DNA from: Magicicada septendecula
Lineage: Eukaryota > Arthropoda > Insecta > Hemiptera > Cicadidae
Assembly: GCA_034769895.1 (NCBI GenBank)
Contig: CM068367.1
Coordinates: 692,900,462-692,964,461 of the forward strand
Direction: 5' to 3'
Length of the DNA stretch: 64,000 nucleotides
A program made the position numbers and the translations under genes. The first letter of the stretch is position 1. Every line of letters starts with the position of its first letter. Positions 25,745 through 35,300 of the stretch are shown piece after piece. The notes under the pieces were generated by a model, which was not told the origin of the DNA, did no database searches, and saw nothing but the letters and a program-made list of their open reading frames with translations.

Positions 25745-26403
25745 TTAATTTTTTATATCTACTACACATTTAAAGTCTGGTTTTTTGGAGAAATGAGGCA
25801 TAACCGATCAAGACTTAAGTGTTGCTCGGATATAGCCATCTCTAGCTTCATGTCCACATACTTTATTCGAGGCCTCTGTCACAAGTTTGACGCACCTCTC
25901 CACAGCCTGGGTGTGACAGGGAAACTTTTGTATTTCTCTGATGGTCTTAGTCTCAGAATTGATGAGTGATTTAGTATCATCTTCACTTAGGTCCCGAAGA
26001 ATTGGGGGAGGATACAACACACAAGAGTTCCAATTAATAATTTCAGTGTAATCGGAAGCTTGAAAGTTTATCTTCGGTGGTACGAAATTTCTAACAGTCT
26101 TCTTCTTAGGGACGGTTTGTCTTGCTTTTAAGATCCTTCTGTAACCAAGCTCCCGAATATGTTCTCTTTCATCGACAACCATTGCCAACAGAACATTCTC
26201 TGTGTGCGCAAAGAACGCATTTCGTTCTATTACTGCATCGACAACTTGAAGTAATTCGTCGGATAAATAACGTGATGTTTGGATTGCTTGAAAGACATGT
26301 TTTGGTCCGTCAGTAAAATATTTGCTCTTTTTGATGGCAAACCACATAGGCATGTATGATTTTAAGATGAAGCCAACTATTTCTTTTAAGTTTCCGGATG
26401 GAT
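25745..26403 (-). pseudogene. Conserved uncharacterised protein fragment, left-arm copy
   Basis: The frame runs on the minus strand from about 26403, through the palindrome loop and the left arm, to a stop at 25808. Translation includes FILKSYMPMWFAIKKSKYF, HVFQAIQTSRYLSDELLQVV, RNAFFAHTENVLLAMV, HIRELGYRRILKAR, INFQASDYTEIINW and FPCHTQAVERCVKLVTEAS. I recognise this as a family of uncharacterised proteins found in many copies in arthropod and cnidarian genomes, probably transposon-associated; the biochemical role is unknown. After the TGA at 25808 the same frame continues MPHFSKKPDFKCVVDIKN to a TAA at 25745-25747. That looks like the true C-terminus cut by a nonsense change. The 5' part is missing. 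Confidence 0.6.
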
Positions 26404-26411
26404 CTTATCCA

Positions 26412-26952
26412 AATCCAAACATCACGTTATTTATCCGACGAATTACTTCAAGTTGTCGATGCAGTAATAGAACGAAATGCGTTCTTTGCGCACACAGAGA
26501 ATGTTCTGTTGGCAATGGTTGTCGATGAAAGAGAACATATTCGGGAGCTTGGTTACAGAAGGATCTTAAAAGCAAGACAAACCGTCCCTAAGAAGAAGAC
26601 TGTTAGAAATTTCGTACCACCGAAGATAAACTTTCAAGCTTCCGATTACACTGAAATTATTAATTGGAATTCATGTGTGTTGTATCCTCCCCCAATTCTG
26701 CGGAACCTAAGTGAAGATGATATTAAATCACTCATCAATTCTGACACTAAGACCATCAGAGAAATACAAAAGTTTCCCTGTCACACCCAGGCTGTGGAGA
26801 GGTGCGTCAAACTTGTGACAGAGGCCTCGAATAAAGTATGTGGACATGAAGCTAGAGATGGCTATATCCGAGCAACACTTAAGTCTTGATCGGTTATGCC
26901 TCATTTCTCCAAAAAACCAGACTTTAAATGTGTAGTAGATATAAAAAATTAA
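26412..26952 (+). pseudogene. Conserved uncharacterised protein fragment, right-arm copy
   Basis: Inverted copy of the gene fragment in the left arm, on the plus strand. Homology starts at QTSRYLSDELLQVV, where the arm begins. The FILKSYMPMWF segment encoded in the loop has no counterpart here, so this copy is shorter at the N-terminus. It differs by only a few residues (RN for RD, DI for DT, SD for SE). It shares the same TGA (26887-26889) before MPHFSKKPDF. It faces away from the other copy, so the two are divergent from the loop. Confidence 0.6.
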
Positions 26953-27490
26953 AAGTAAAAAACATAGTAAGCCAAAGAATCCTAGTCTATGGAAAATCTT
27001 TGTAAATAGTTGTAAATATAATGTAAATACCACACCCAACAATTAGATGGTTGGTTGGGTAGGGTGTGGGTGGAACACGACGTGCAACTACCTCCACGTG
27101 GTGAGTTCTGGGTCGTTTTGTTCAAGCAAAACGAGCGAAGAGTTGCACAGTGAAAATTGCGAAATATTGGTAAATTTCTGTTTTTCTAAGGCGTTGCGCG
27201 AACGGAAAAAATTAGATTATTGATCAGAATTTAATTTATTTAGGTTATTTAAACCATAAAACAAGCATAAAAACCAAAGCGTGTTTATTTTAAAAGTTTT
27301 AACTATTTTAAAAAATTTACAAAAATGTGATTTTTGCAATTTTTCATAAAATGTAAGTACGATGCGCGAACGGAAGATGTTAACCGATTTTAATTTTTTT
27401 TTATGCCGTTTTTCTTCTTATTACAATAGGCAACTTTTCCGCACTAAAGCGTTCCGAAAAATAAATATTTATTTTTTTCGACCCAGTCTA

Positions 27491-27814
27491 CTGTGCGTCC
27501 AGTATTAAACAATTTTCTTTGCCTCGCCCAATACTGGTAAAATTTTGTTATATTTGAAATCAGCGAAATAATACGATGAAAATGACACCAAACACAACTA
27601 AAAATATTAAATTTTAAGGTGTTTCAAGGTAAAAGCTCAACAACTACTTTAATACACATCTTCAGTGTATAGTGCTTTATAACGCCCAATTTTTAATATT
27701 CCTTAGTCGTGTTTGGTGTCATTTTCATCGTATTATTTCGCTGATTTCAAATATAACAAAATTTTACCAGTATTGGGCGAGGCAAAAAAAAATTGTTTCT
27801 TACTGGACGCACAG
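27491..27814. mobile_element. Nested foldback element in the right palindrome arm
   Basis: A 324-bp insertion absent from the left arm. Its ends CTGTGCGTCCAGTA and TACTGGACGCACAG are perfect inverted repeats. The inverted similarity continues inward about 105 bp (27491-27596 against 27713-27814), leaving a ~115-bp loop. Compared with the left arm, about 8 bp at the insertion site is replaced rather than duplicated. No coding capacity is seen. It is a MITE or foldback element of unknown superfamily. Confidence 0.85.
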
Positions 27815-27930
27815 TGAGGTGACTCACGCGGTAATTAGCTCCTGTTGAGCCCGGGCGAAAGTATTACAATGGGGGAGAGGCAGCAGGTAGGCAAAGGGTC
27901 CACACGCCAACCATCGTCATACAGAGCATA

Positions 27931-28990
27931 GCTATCTAATCACAGTATCACACCGATAGCGATTTAGTTTCATACCTTGCAGAACTTGTCAGAAGCAAAT
28001 TAGCGGTTTTATCTGACAAAACTTGTATTAAGAAAAATCGGCAAACCTTTCTGTGGTCCTACCAACGCGACAGCATCATTAGATATGATGAGGTGTCTAA
28101 TGAGTTGTTTAGTCTGCTGTGTGGTGTTTATAGCGTTGTCCTTCTATGGTTTCATCTGATTACTGTAACAAGAGTTTTGGTTTCAAATTCACCGTGGAAT
28201 AAAAGTAATTCGTCACTTGAAAATTAAAAATTCTGTCGTTCGTCAGAAGGGAAACGACCGAGGAGGGAAATGTGTTTTACAGCATAGCAGATAGAGTTTC
28301 TTTATCTAGCTGTCGATCAACTCTAAGTCCCACAGTTCTGTGCCTGAGAATGAGTACACACAAAACCACGGATTCTGCAGGTTCTACTACAAGAGTATGC
28401 GTCACACGCTTCCGCATAAAGTTCTTGTCACAGTAAAACTGTATTATTTTCAACACTAAAACGCATGGGGCGGTTGTTGTTTCAGGTTATGCAATGTTAG
28501 ACTACGCGCTGAATGGACGGGTGCCGAAGTTTTAAATTATTCCTGGTTTGTGTTGCATAACATTATTACGTAGCGTTTATTATATATCGTAAATTATTGT
28601 TAAATTCTTTGCCTGCCATCTTGTCACAAAGGTACCACGTCGCCGAACATTATATAAGACAATGTACTTTTTCGTTTACTTACATTTTTATCGTTTTGTA
28701 ACGATTCGATGAGAGAATGATTTCATAAGAATATGAAACACAGTAAAGGCCCTTGTTATTTCGCAGTTAAACAGTGGATTTAAGTTAACGTTGAACGACC
28801 GCTTTAATGATTGAAATTAAATTAATTCTTTATCAAAATAGTTACATTATTCGCGTGTAATTCATTAACGAATTGTTATTGGATTCGTGGCTATTATTTT
28901 TAAAGCTTTTTAAATATTTATTTGTGGCAAATTAATTAATTTTTTACTGTTTTCCCACAGTTTACATAAAAATAGATAAAGTATAAAATT
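27931..28990. other. Non-coding stretch
   Basis: Nothing recognisable on either strand: no frame with a known domain, no repeat shared with the rest of the window. Confidence 0.4.
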
Positions 28991-29706
28991 AACTTAGGCT
29001 TGATTGTAGAATACCTAATTGCAATCGCACAGCTGTCAATATGAAACTCTCTGAAAGAATTCCCAGTTTTCTAGAGTTAACGGACGTTACACACCCTACT
29101 TTACGTATTAACTCAGGCTTGATTGTAAATACCCAGTTGCAATCGCACAGCTGTCAATATGAAACTCTCTGATAGAATTCCCAGTTTTCTAGAGTTAACG
29201 GACGTTACACACCCTACTTTACGTATTAACTCAGGCTTGATTGTAGAATACCTAGTTGCAATCGCACAGCTGGTCAATATGAAACTCTCTGATAGAATTC
29301 CCAGTTTTCTAGAGTTAACGGACGTTACACACCCTACTTTACGTATTAACTCAGGCTTGATTGTAGAATACCCAGTTGCAATCGCACAGCTGTCAATATG
29401 AAACTCTCTGATAGAATTCCCAGTTTTCTAGAGTTAACGGACGTTACACACCCTACTTTACGTATTAACTCAGGCTTGATTGCAGAATACCTAGTTGCAA
29501 TCGCACAGCTGGTCAATATGAAACTCTCTGATAGAATTCCCAGTTTTCTAGAGTTAACGGACGTTACACACCCTACTTTACGTATTAACTCAGGCTTGAT
29601 TGTAGAATACCCAGTTGCAATCGCACAGCTGTCAATATGAAACTCTCTCATAGAATTCCCAGTTTTCTAGAGTTAACGGACGTTACACACCCTACTTTAC
29701 GTATTT
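28991..29706 (+). repeat. Six-copy ~119-bp tandem satellite
   Basis: Six head-to-tail copies of a 118-120 bp unit are recognised by GCTTGATTGTAGAATACC, GCAATCGCACAGCTG, TCTAGAGTTAACGGACG and CACCCTACTTTACGTATT. Copies start at about 29001, 29120, 29238, 29358, 29477 and 29597. Two subtypes alternate (CCTAGTTG with AGCTGGTC, CCCAGTTG with AGCTGTC), giving a 239-bp dimeric unit. The 80- and 101-codon frames across it are repeat translations. Confidence 0.95.
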
Positions 29707-32528
29707 CTATTTTGTATTTGAACATGTTTTGAATTTAATTTACCGTATTTGAATATGCATTTTGTATCATGAAGAACCATGCATATAATTTTAAGTTCTA
29801 CAGTATTACATATTAGAAATACTGAGATACTATACACAAGAGACGCATTTTATAACAAAAACATGTTTGTATACAAAGCGGCTATACTTGCAAGACCTGT
29901 TGAAAGACACAATGAGTTAAAAATACTGTACAGCCGTTAAATATTGAAAAATTCTTGTTGCAAACTGGTTTATAAATAATAACAGACCAACGTTTGTTAA
30001 AGTGAGATTTAATTTGTCTCATTCTACCAGTAAATACTAGATATTCATGTCACGGACTTAATCAGTGGTTGCACACACTTCTCTCTTCCGTTTGGTTGTT
30101 GTTAAGAAACAGCTTTTCAATTCAGCGAGAAGAAACACACTGAAAGACAGCAAGATCCAGCCATGTTTTCATCTTAACTAAGTCAGAAAGTGAAAATGAA
30201 GATTCTACAATGTTACTCGTAATTTTTTTAACGAGTAATAAAAAGATCGATCTATTTTATCACCTATAAAAGTACGAATACATCGCATTTTTTATTTCTG
30301 CTTATCACTTTGATATTTGCATTAAAATATACATCTGTTGTGAAGAATGGAATTTCCATTTAATATGTTAATATGGGTCATGCTGTCAGTGGGATCGTTC
30401 TAATTATGGCAAAATTCCACTCTTCAATTTGCTGTTAGGGATAACCAAAAACTCACTTGTCGTCAGCTGGGGATCTGCACACCTCGGCAAGCATATGTAA
30501 TTTACTGATTCTGTTTGTGTTATTTATTCGTACTGATTATTGAAGTTCCTTGATATGTAACTTTTCATTATGTATGAAATATAAAAAGAACACAACGTTA
30601 AAACGTTAATATAGCACAAGGTGTTAATACATTTAACCATCTTATGAGATCCTTTTACATTAAATGTAAAATGTTTACACCGCGCAGAATGTATGGACTA
30701 CGGACAGAATGAATGAAATTCAACGGTATAAACACTTTTATAACGGAATGAATACAATGCTAATCTCACAATGTGTTGCATTCTCCAGTAATTTAATGTT
30801 AATTTATGAAAGTTAATTTAAATTTAGTTTACAATATCGGGACAACACACGTTCTTTAATTTTTTAGAACGAAAAACTGTTTGATTTTGACTAGTATTTG
30901 AGCTTATTTCCAACCTAATTTCTCAGCCTTTTTACAGTTACATAATCCAGAACAATGAAAACTTGCTTTTACAGAATCCAAACAAGGGAAGAAACAGCAG
31001 GATTATTACTAGAACTATTGTTCTTAAATATTTGTAACTCAAAATGAATTATATTTTCTTTAATAAATTTCTACTTTTTGATTCTGCCAATTTTGATAGC
31101 AAGGCTATATTATGTGTTCAATGGAATGCAATTATTTAATTGTAATTAATACGTCAGTAGCCGACCTACTGAGTAGTTTTGTTATCAGTCTCAACGGAAA
31201 TCAGAATGTTTATACCGAGTAAGGCAAACGAGTGTAACAATTGACAAGTGGCAGAGTCATCTGTCCGTCTCGAGAGGTTTAAAAGACAGTTGGACGTAGA
31301 CCAGGTGACTATCTGTCCTATGAGGGACAAGGAATTTCACTGAATGGAGTATAGTCTCATTTTTAATTGGAACATTAAACTTATCTTGTTTTATGGTTTT
31401 CATGTTCCATGGAAAATATTAGCTAGTCATGTGATTTCACTACACGCGACAGTTGCCGAGACGCATCTAATAGAGACTTGTCTGTATTACAGTACGGAGT
31501 GGCGACGATGTAGGCCTACTTACAGAAATCTGTCCGCCTACACGATGTCTTGTCCAACCTGCAGGACAACTAACCTAATAAATTTTCAAATATGTAAATA
31601 CTGAAACAATAATAAAGGTGTTTTTGTAGAGAAATGTTTACGGTGAAGATTAGTTAGGGCTTAGGGAGCGCGTTAATCCCTGTAACACGCTCACACCCGT
31701 CGGCGGTGGCGTCAACTTTCGCCGTTGTACGCGTACCGTATCTCATCTCCGACACCTACAATGACTAATGTCGAGTGGAAAACCATTTTCTTTGGTCTCT
31801 CAAAGCTCTGATGAAAACAAACGTCGCCGGGAAGCCTGAACTCATTTAACTCACAGAAACTTAAGAAACCACTTGGAAATAGAATTCAACACATCAACAC
31901 ATTTATTCAGTCTTTGAAACTATCTGAAAGCACTGATGTGTTTACATTTAAATTTATTACGCAGATTCGCATAATCCTTTTAATTGGTTGTTTTTATTTA
32001 TTTGTAAAAGCTTTTGTTTACTTTACAATGCACATTGGTGTGTGTCAGCATGCATCAGCTATAAGTTTTGTGTAAATAAAATTGACTTTATACAGTTAAT
32101 TCTTTACAGATTTTTACTTCAAGTAGCCTAGTCCAATAAAATTAAGATTTAAGTTACTATCAAGTTGAGGAACTAGTAATTTGATAACATTGGTAAATAC
32201 TAGAAGATATTAATCAGAAATCCGTGAGACTGTAGTTGGGATTTTATGATGTAAATAAGAAACGAATATCCCGATTATGGGATCAAGACATTTAAATGGA
32301 CGTAGAAGAGAAAGAAAACTTTATCAACAAAACAGATATCTCAAAGAGAACTAAAGGGAATGTCAAGATAAAGGGGATGCGTTTATTAAGGTCTTCTCTC
32401 TCTCTTCCTCTCTCTATCTCTTGCAATAAATACATACATCTTATATTCACAGTCTAAACAGTATTAATGTTTTATGTAACGGTGGTGAATGCTGCGTAAT
32501 TATTTACAGGTAAGCTTTGTTTGAACAC
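29707..32528. other. Non-coding stretch
   Basis: No gene is supported. A GC-richer patch at 31670-31830 has no repeat or coding signature I recognise. A CT-rich run lies at 32395-32421. The 86-codon frame at 31344-31604 is unconvincing. Confidence 0.4.
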
Positions 32529-32905
32529 TGAATGGAAAGGTCAGAAGAGATACTCTTTTGAAATATTATAAAGTGATGGCAGTGCCATGCGGCCTTTATG
32601 GCAGTGAGACTTGGACACTGAACGAAAAGTCCCAAAGCCGGATACAGGTTAGTGCAATCAGATTTTTACGATCAGTATTAGAAGTATCGCGGAGGGACCG
32701 GCTAAGAAAAGATGATATAAGGAACATCCTTGGGATACACAACCTAAACAAAAGAATAAAGCAATACAGACAAGATTGGACAGACCATGTTGAAAATGCA
32801 TAAGAACAGGATATCAAAACAAATTTTGGCTTAAAATCCGAAAGGACGGCGAAATGTCGGAAGACCAAAGGAGTGCGCAACGGATTATAAGGTCCACAGT
32901 CTGAA
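32529..32905 (+). pseudogene. LINE (non-LTR retrotransposon) RT C-terminal fragment
   Basis: In frame from about 32530 the translation reads NGKVRRDTLLKYYKVMAVPC, GLYGSETWTLNEKSQSRI, FLRSVLEVSRRDRLRKDDIR, LGIHNLNKRIKQYRQDW and TDHVENA. This is the conserved segment after the RT palm/thumb of many arthropod LINEs (LLYGSExW..., FLRxxxGxxRxDRxRNxDIR, W..HV.R). It is 5'-truncated, lacking endonuclease and RT core, which is typical of target-primed insertion. It stops at 32803. The element then runs into a (GAA)n tail at 32903. Clade (RTE/Jockey-like) is uncertain. Confidence 0.8.
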
Positions 32906-33061
32906 GAAGAAGAAGAAGAAGGAAGAGGAAGAAGAAGAAGAAGAGGAAGAGGAAGAAGAAGAAGAAGAAGACGAAGAAGAAGAAGAAGAAGAAGAAGAAG
33001 AAGAAGAAGAAGAAGAAGAAGAAGAAGAAGAAGAAGAAGAAGAAGAAGAAGAAGAAGAAGA
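32903..33061. repeat. (GAA)n microsatellite at LINE 3' end
   Basis: About 159 bp of GAA/GAG triplets starting at the end of the LINE fragment. From 32970 it is nearly pure. Frames with poly-Phe and poly-Ser on the minus strand are artefacts of it. Confidence 0.97.
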
Positions 33062-34329
33062 AAGCTTTATTTTCAAATCGTATTTTATTTTTTCTGTTTA
33101 TTTTATTTATTTGTGTTTTTCCTATTAAAAATACAATTTTCTTATAATTTTTACAAAAATTTATTATTAATTGTTGTTTATGCGCAGTCATAAAGGCTTT
33201 TTATTTGCCTTACGTTCTCAGAGGAAGCTGAAAATGGTTAACTTTGTTCCTGAAGATGCAAAGGAGTCAAACGGCCCTTAAGTGGTTAATATAAGCAATA
33301 ATTAAAACTAAGGGGTTGCAAGAAAGAAAATACAATGTTACAAAGAAAATAACATTTTTGTTACAGGATTGTACTATGTTATGTATTTATTGAATGTACA
33401 GAAAATATACAAGAATACTGAGTAAAATTTTAGAAATTTGTTTCAAATACATAATATTGTTTCAACAGTTTCAATAAACAAAACACTCGTATACGAAAAT
33501 TTTCCAGATTTACAATTGTTCAGCATACAATATAGTAACAAGCAATAAAATTGTCCGCATACCATAATCAACACTTCACACTAAATCGCTGCCAAAAACT
33601 GGTTCTGGAAGGTGTTCGCGATTGAGAGATTAGTGAGTTTGATACAGCCGATCACAGTGTAAGTGTTACACTTTTACACATTAAGCAAATTATATTTCAG
33701 AAGTACATAAATATGTGAACCATCACTTCTGCAGTAGTGGCACTTTGACAAATGTTTCTCCAAGGAAATAAGAACAAGATTATACGGTATCAATAATGTT
33801 GTAATATTCATGGTGCAAAGAGATCAGTATTTTTAAAAATCTGAATTACGGTGTAGGATATTTTAAATTAGTTACACTATAGCAGATCGGTTTCATTTTC
33901 CATACGTTTCTGTCACAGGACTGTTAACGAGACATGTATATCGGGTAATATGTAGTATCATTTTAAAGACTAACTGCGGCACTGAAAGGAAGTTTTTTCA
34001 GTCAGGTGTAATGCCGTGTGCTGCTCCGTTGCTGTCACATTTCTCTTTCTTATTCAAATGTACACAGCAGTAGGTACACAAAAGTTAAACAATTTATTGT
34101 TTTACTCGTTCTTTCACAGTTATTAAGAAAAATATTGCTTTGTTCTTTACCACTTCGTGATTACACATGGGAATTTCTACAGTGTAATCCTCATTTTGAA
34201 TAAACAAACAAAAGACGAACTGAATCTACATCGAATTTTCAATACATGTAATACAATAAAAAAAGTATAACCTTACCATAAGCCTTTTTATTTTACTATC
34301 TCAGTACTTTTAAAAGAACACATTCCCTA
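33062..34329. other. Non-coding stretch
   Basis: AT-rich sequence without a recognisable feature; no frame above 61 codons and no domain seen. Confidence 0.4.
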
Positions 34330-35300
34330 GTTTTCATTTTAACTGGTTTCGCTGAAAAATCTATTATCGTTCTCCACATCTGTTTCAAATGCTCTCCTTC
34401 TATTAACGTGGTATGTCTCACACACTTTCCCCCAAAATTTGTATCTATTTCAAGTACACATTCCCGAAAAAATCTGGCAGACACTAGAACTTGTTGACAG
34501 AGTGACACTCCATTTTCTCACTATTCCTTTTAAACACGGCCTATCAGCTCGATAGGACTTAAGTGGTAATGGTAGGGAGACAAGCTTAACATTTCGCAAC
34601 TGTGCTATGTTATCAATAATGAACTTTCTCTTAATATTAGAGAGACAACTTAAGAGACCCTCTCTTAACACTTGTAACAACACAGATTTAAATTGTGGTC
34701 TTCCATTAAGGTTTCAATGTTGCGTTTTGCAGTAGACATACTTGTTGTTTTGAGTGTTAACCTAGAATGGTAACTACCGTTATCCGAAACGATAGTGTAC
34801 TTTGTGTTTGGTGAGAAATTCTTTAACAATGTATTTTTAAACCAGTCAAAAAAATAAACCAGAGTTCATTTCATCATGCGAATCATTTTTAGAGTCACCG
34901 AGAGGTTCAATTAGGAACAGAACACACATCTTTCTAGTCCCACAGCCCTCGCGACTGCGTGATGTCATTATCACAGGTCTCTTATTAAAAATGCGAAAAC
35001 GAAATCCCAGTTTTTTTAGTAATATTCTTACCGTTGTTTCTTTATATGGAAAGTCGCAAACTTTGTGAATTTTAATAAACGTTTCAGCCCAGACATATTC
35101 AATTTTTCTAAAAATTGTACAACAATTTTGTCTATTTGTTACTCGGCAAACTACATCACACGTGAATTTGTCAGATTTCCCTTACTAAAGCCGTTTCTTT
35201 ACCATTTTCTGTGGTGTTTTAGGTCATCTTACTTAAAATTTTCTTAGATCCTTTGTTTATAATTTTACTTATTACTTGTCTATTTACTCCAACTGCCTTT
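34330..35300 (-). pseudogene. Tc1/mariner (IS630-type) transposase relic
   Basis: A DDE transposase relic on the minus strand in several frames. From the 5' side: a helix-turn-helix segment TPKAVGVNRQVISKIINKG (about 35220-35290), then YKETTVRILLKKLGFRFR (about 34980-35035) and NKRPVIMTS. This order is found in a common group of insect IS630/Tc1-like transposases. Downstream, DEMNSGLFFDWFK precedes VSDNGSYHS at about 34765-34791 (the VxDNASYH second-Asp motif). A block matching the PPYHxxLNPIELIW motif (here SPIELI, 34544-34562) carries the third acidic residue. The tail reaches about 34330. Multiple stops and frame changes show long inactivity. Terminal repeats were not found. Confidence 0.75.

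Larger units (their letters stand above)
25079..27930. mobile_element. 2.85-kb near-perfect palindrome (inverted-duplicated element)
   Basis: The left arm 25079-26286 and right arm 26412-27930 are reverse complements at roughly 95-98 percent by eye. They are separated by a 125-bp loop. The right arm is longer only because of a 324-bp insertion at 27491-27814. The outer ends read TATGCTCT(A/G)TATGACGA with TA at both edges. Each arm holds one copy of the same uncharacterised gene fragment in opposite orientation, plus shared AT-rich non-coding sequence. It is either a composite foldback transposon or an inverted duplication of one end of a DNA element. Confidence 0.92.

Noticed and set aside
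29159..29651. 80-101 codon frames on both strands with internal repeats
   Set aside because: They are translations of the ~119-bp satellite; monomer lengths of 118-120 bp do not keep one frame.
28991..29706. CRISPR-like regular repeats
   Set aside because: The repeats are contiguous 119-bp satellite monomers without unique spacers, in animal DNA.
32814..33191. Poly-Phe and poly-Ser minus-strand frames
   Set aside because: Translations of the (GAA)n tract.
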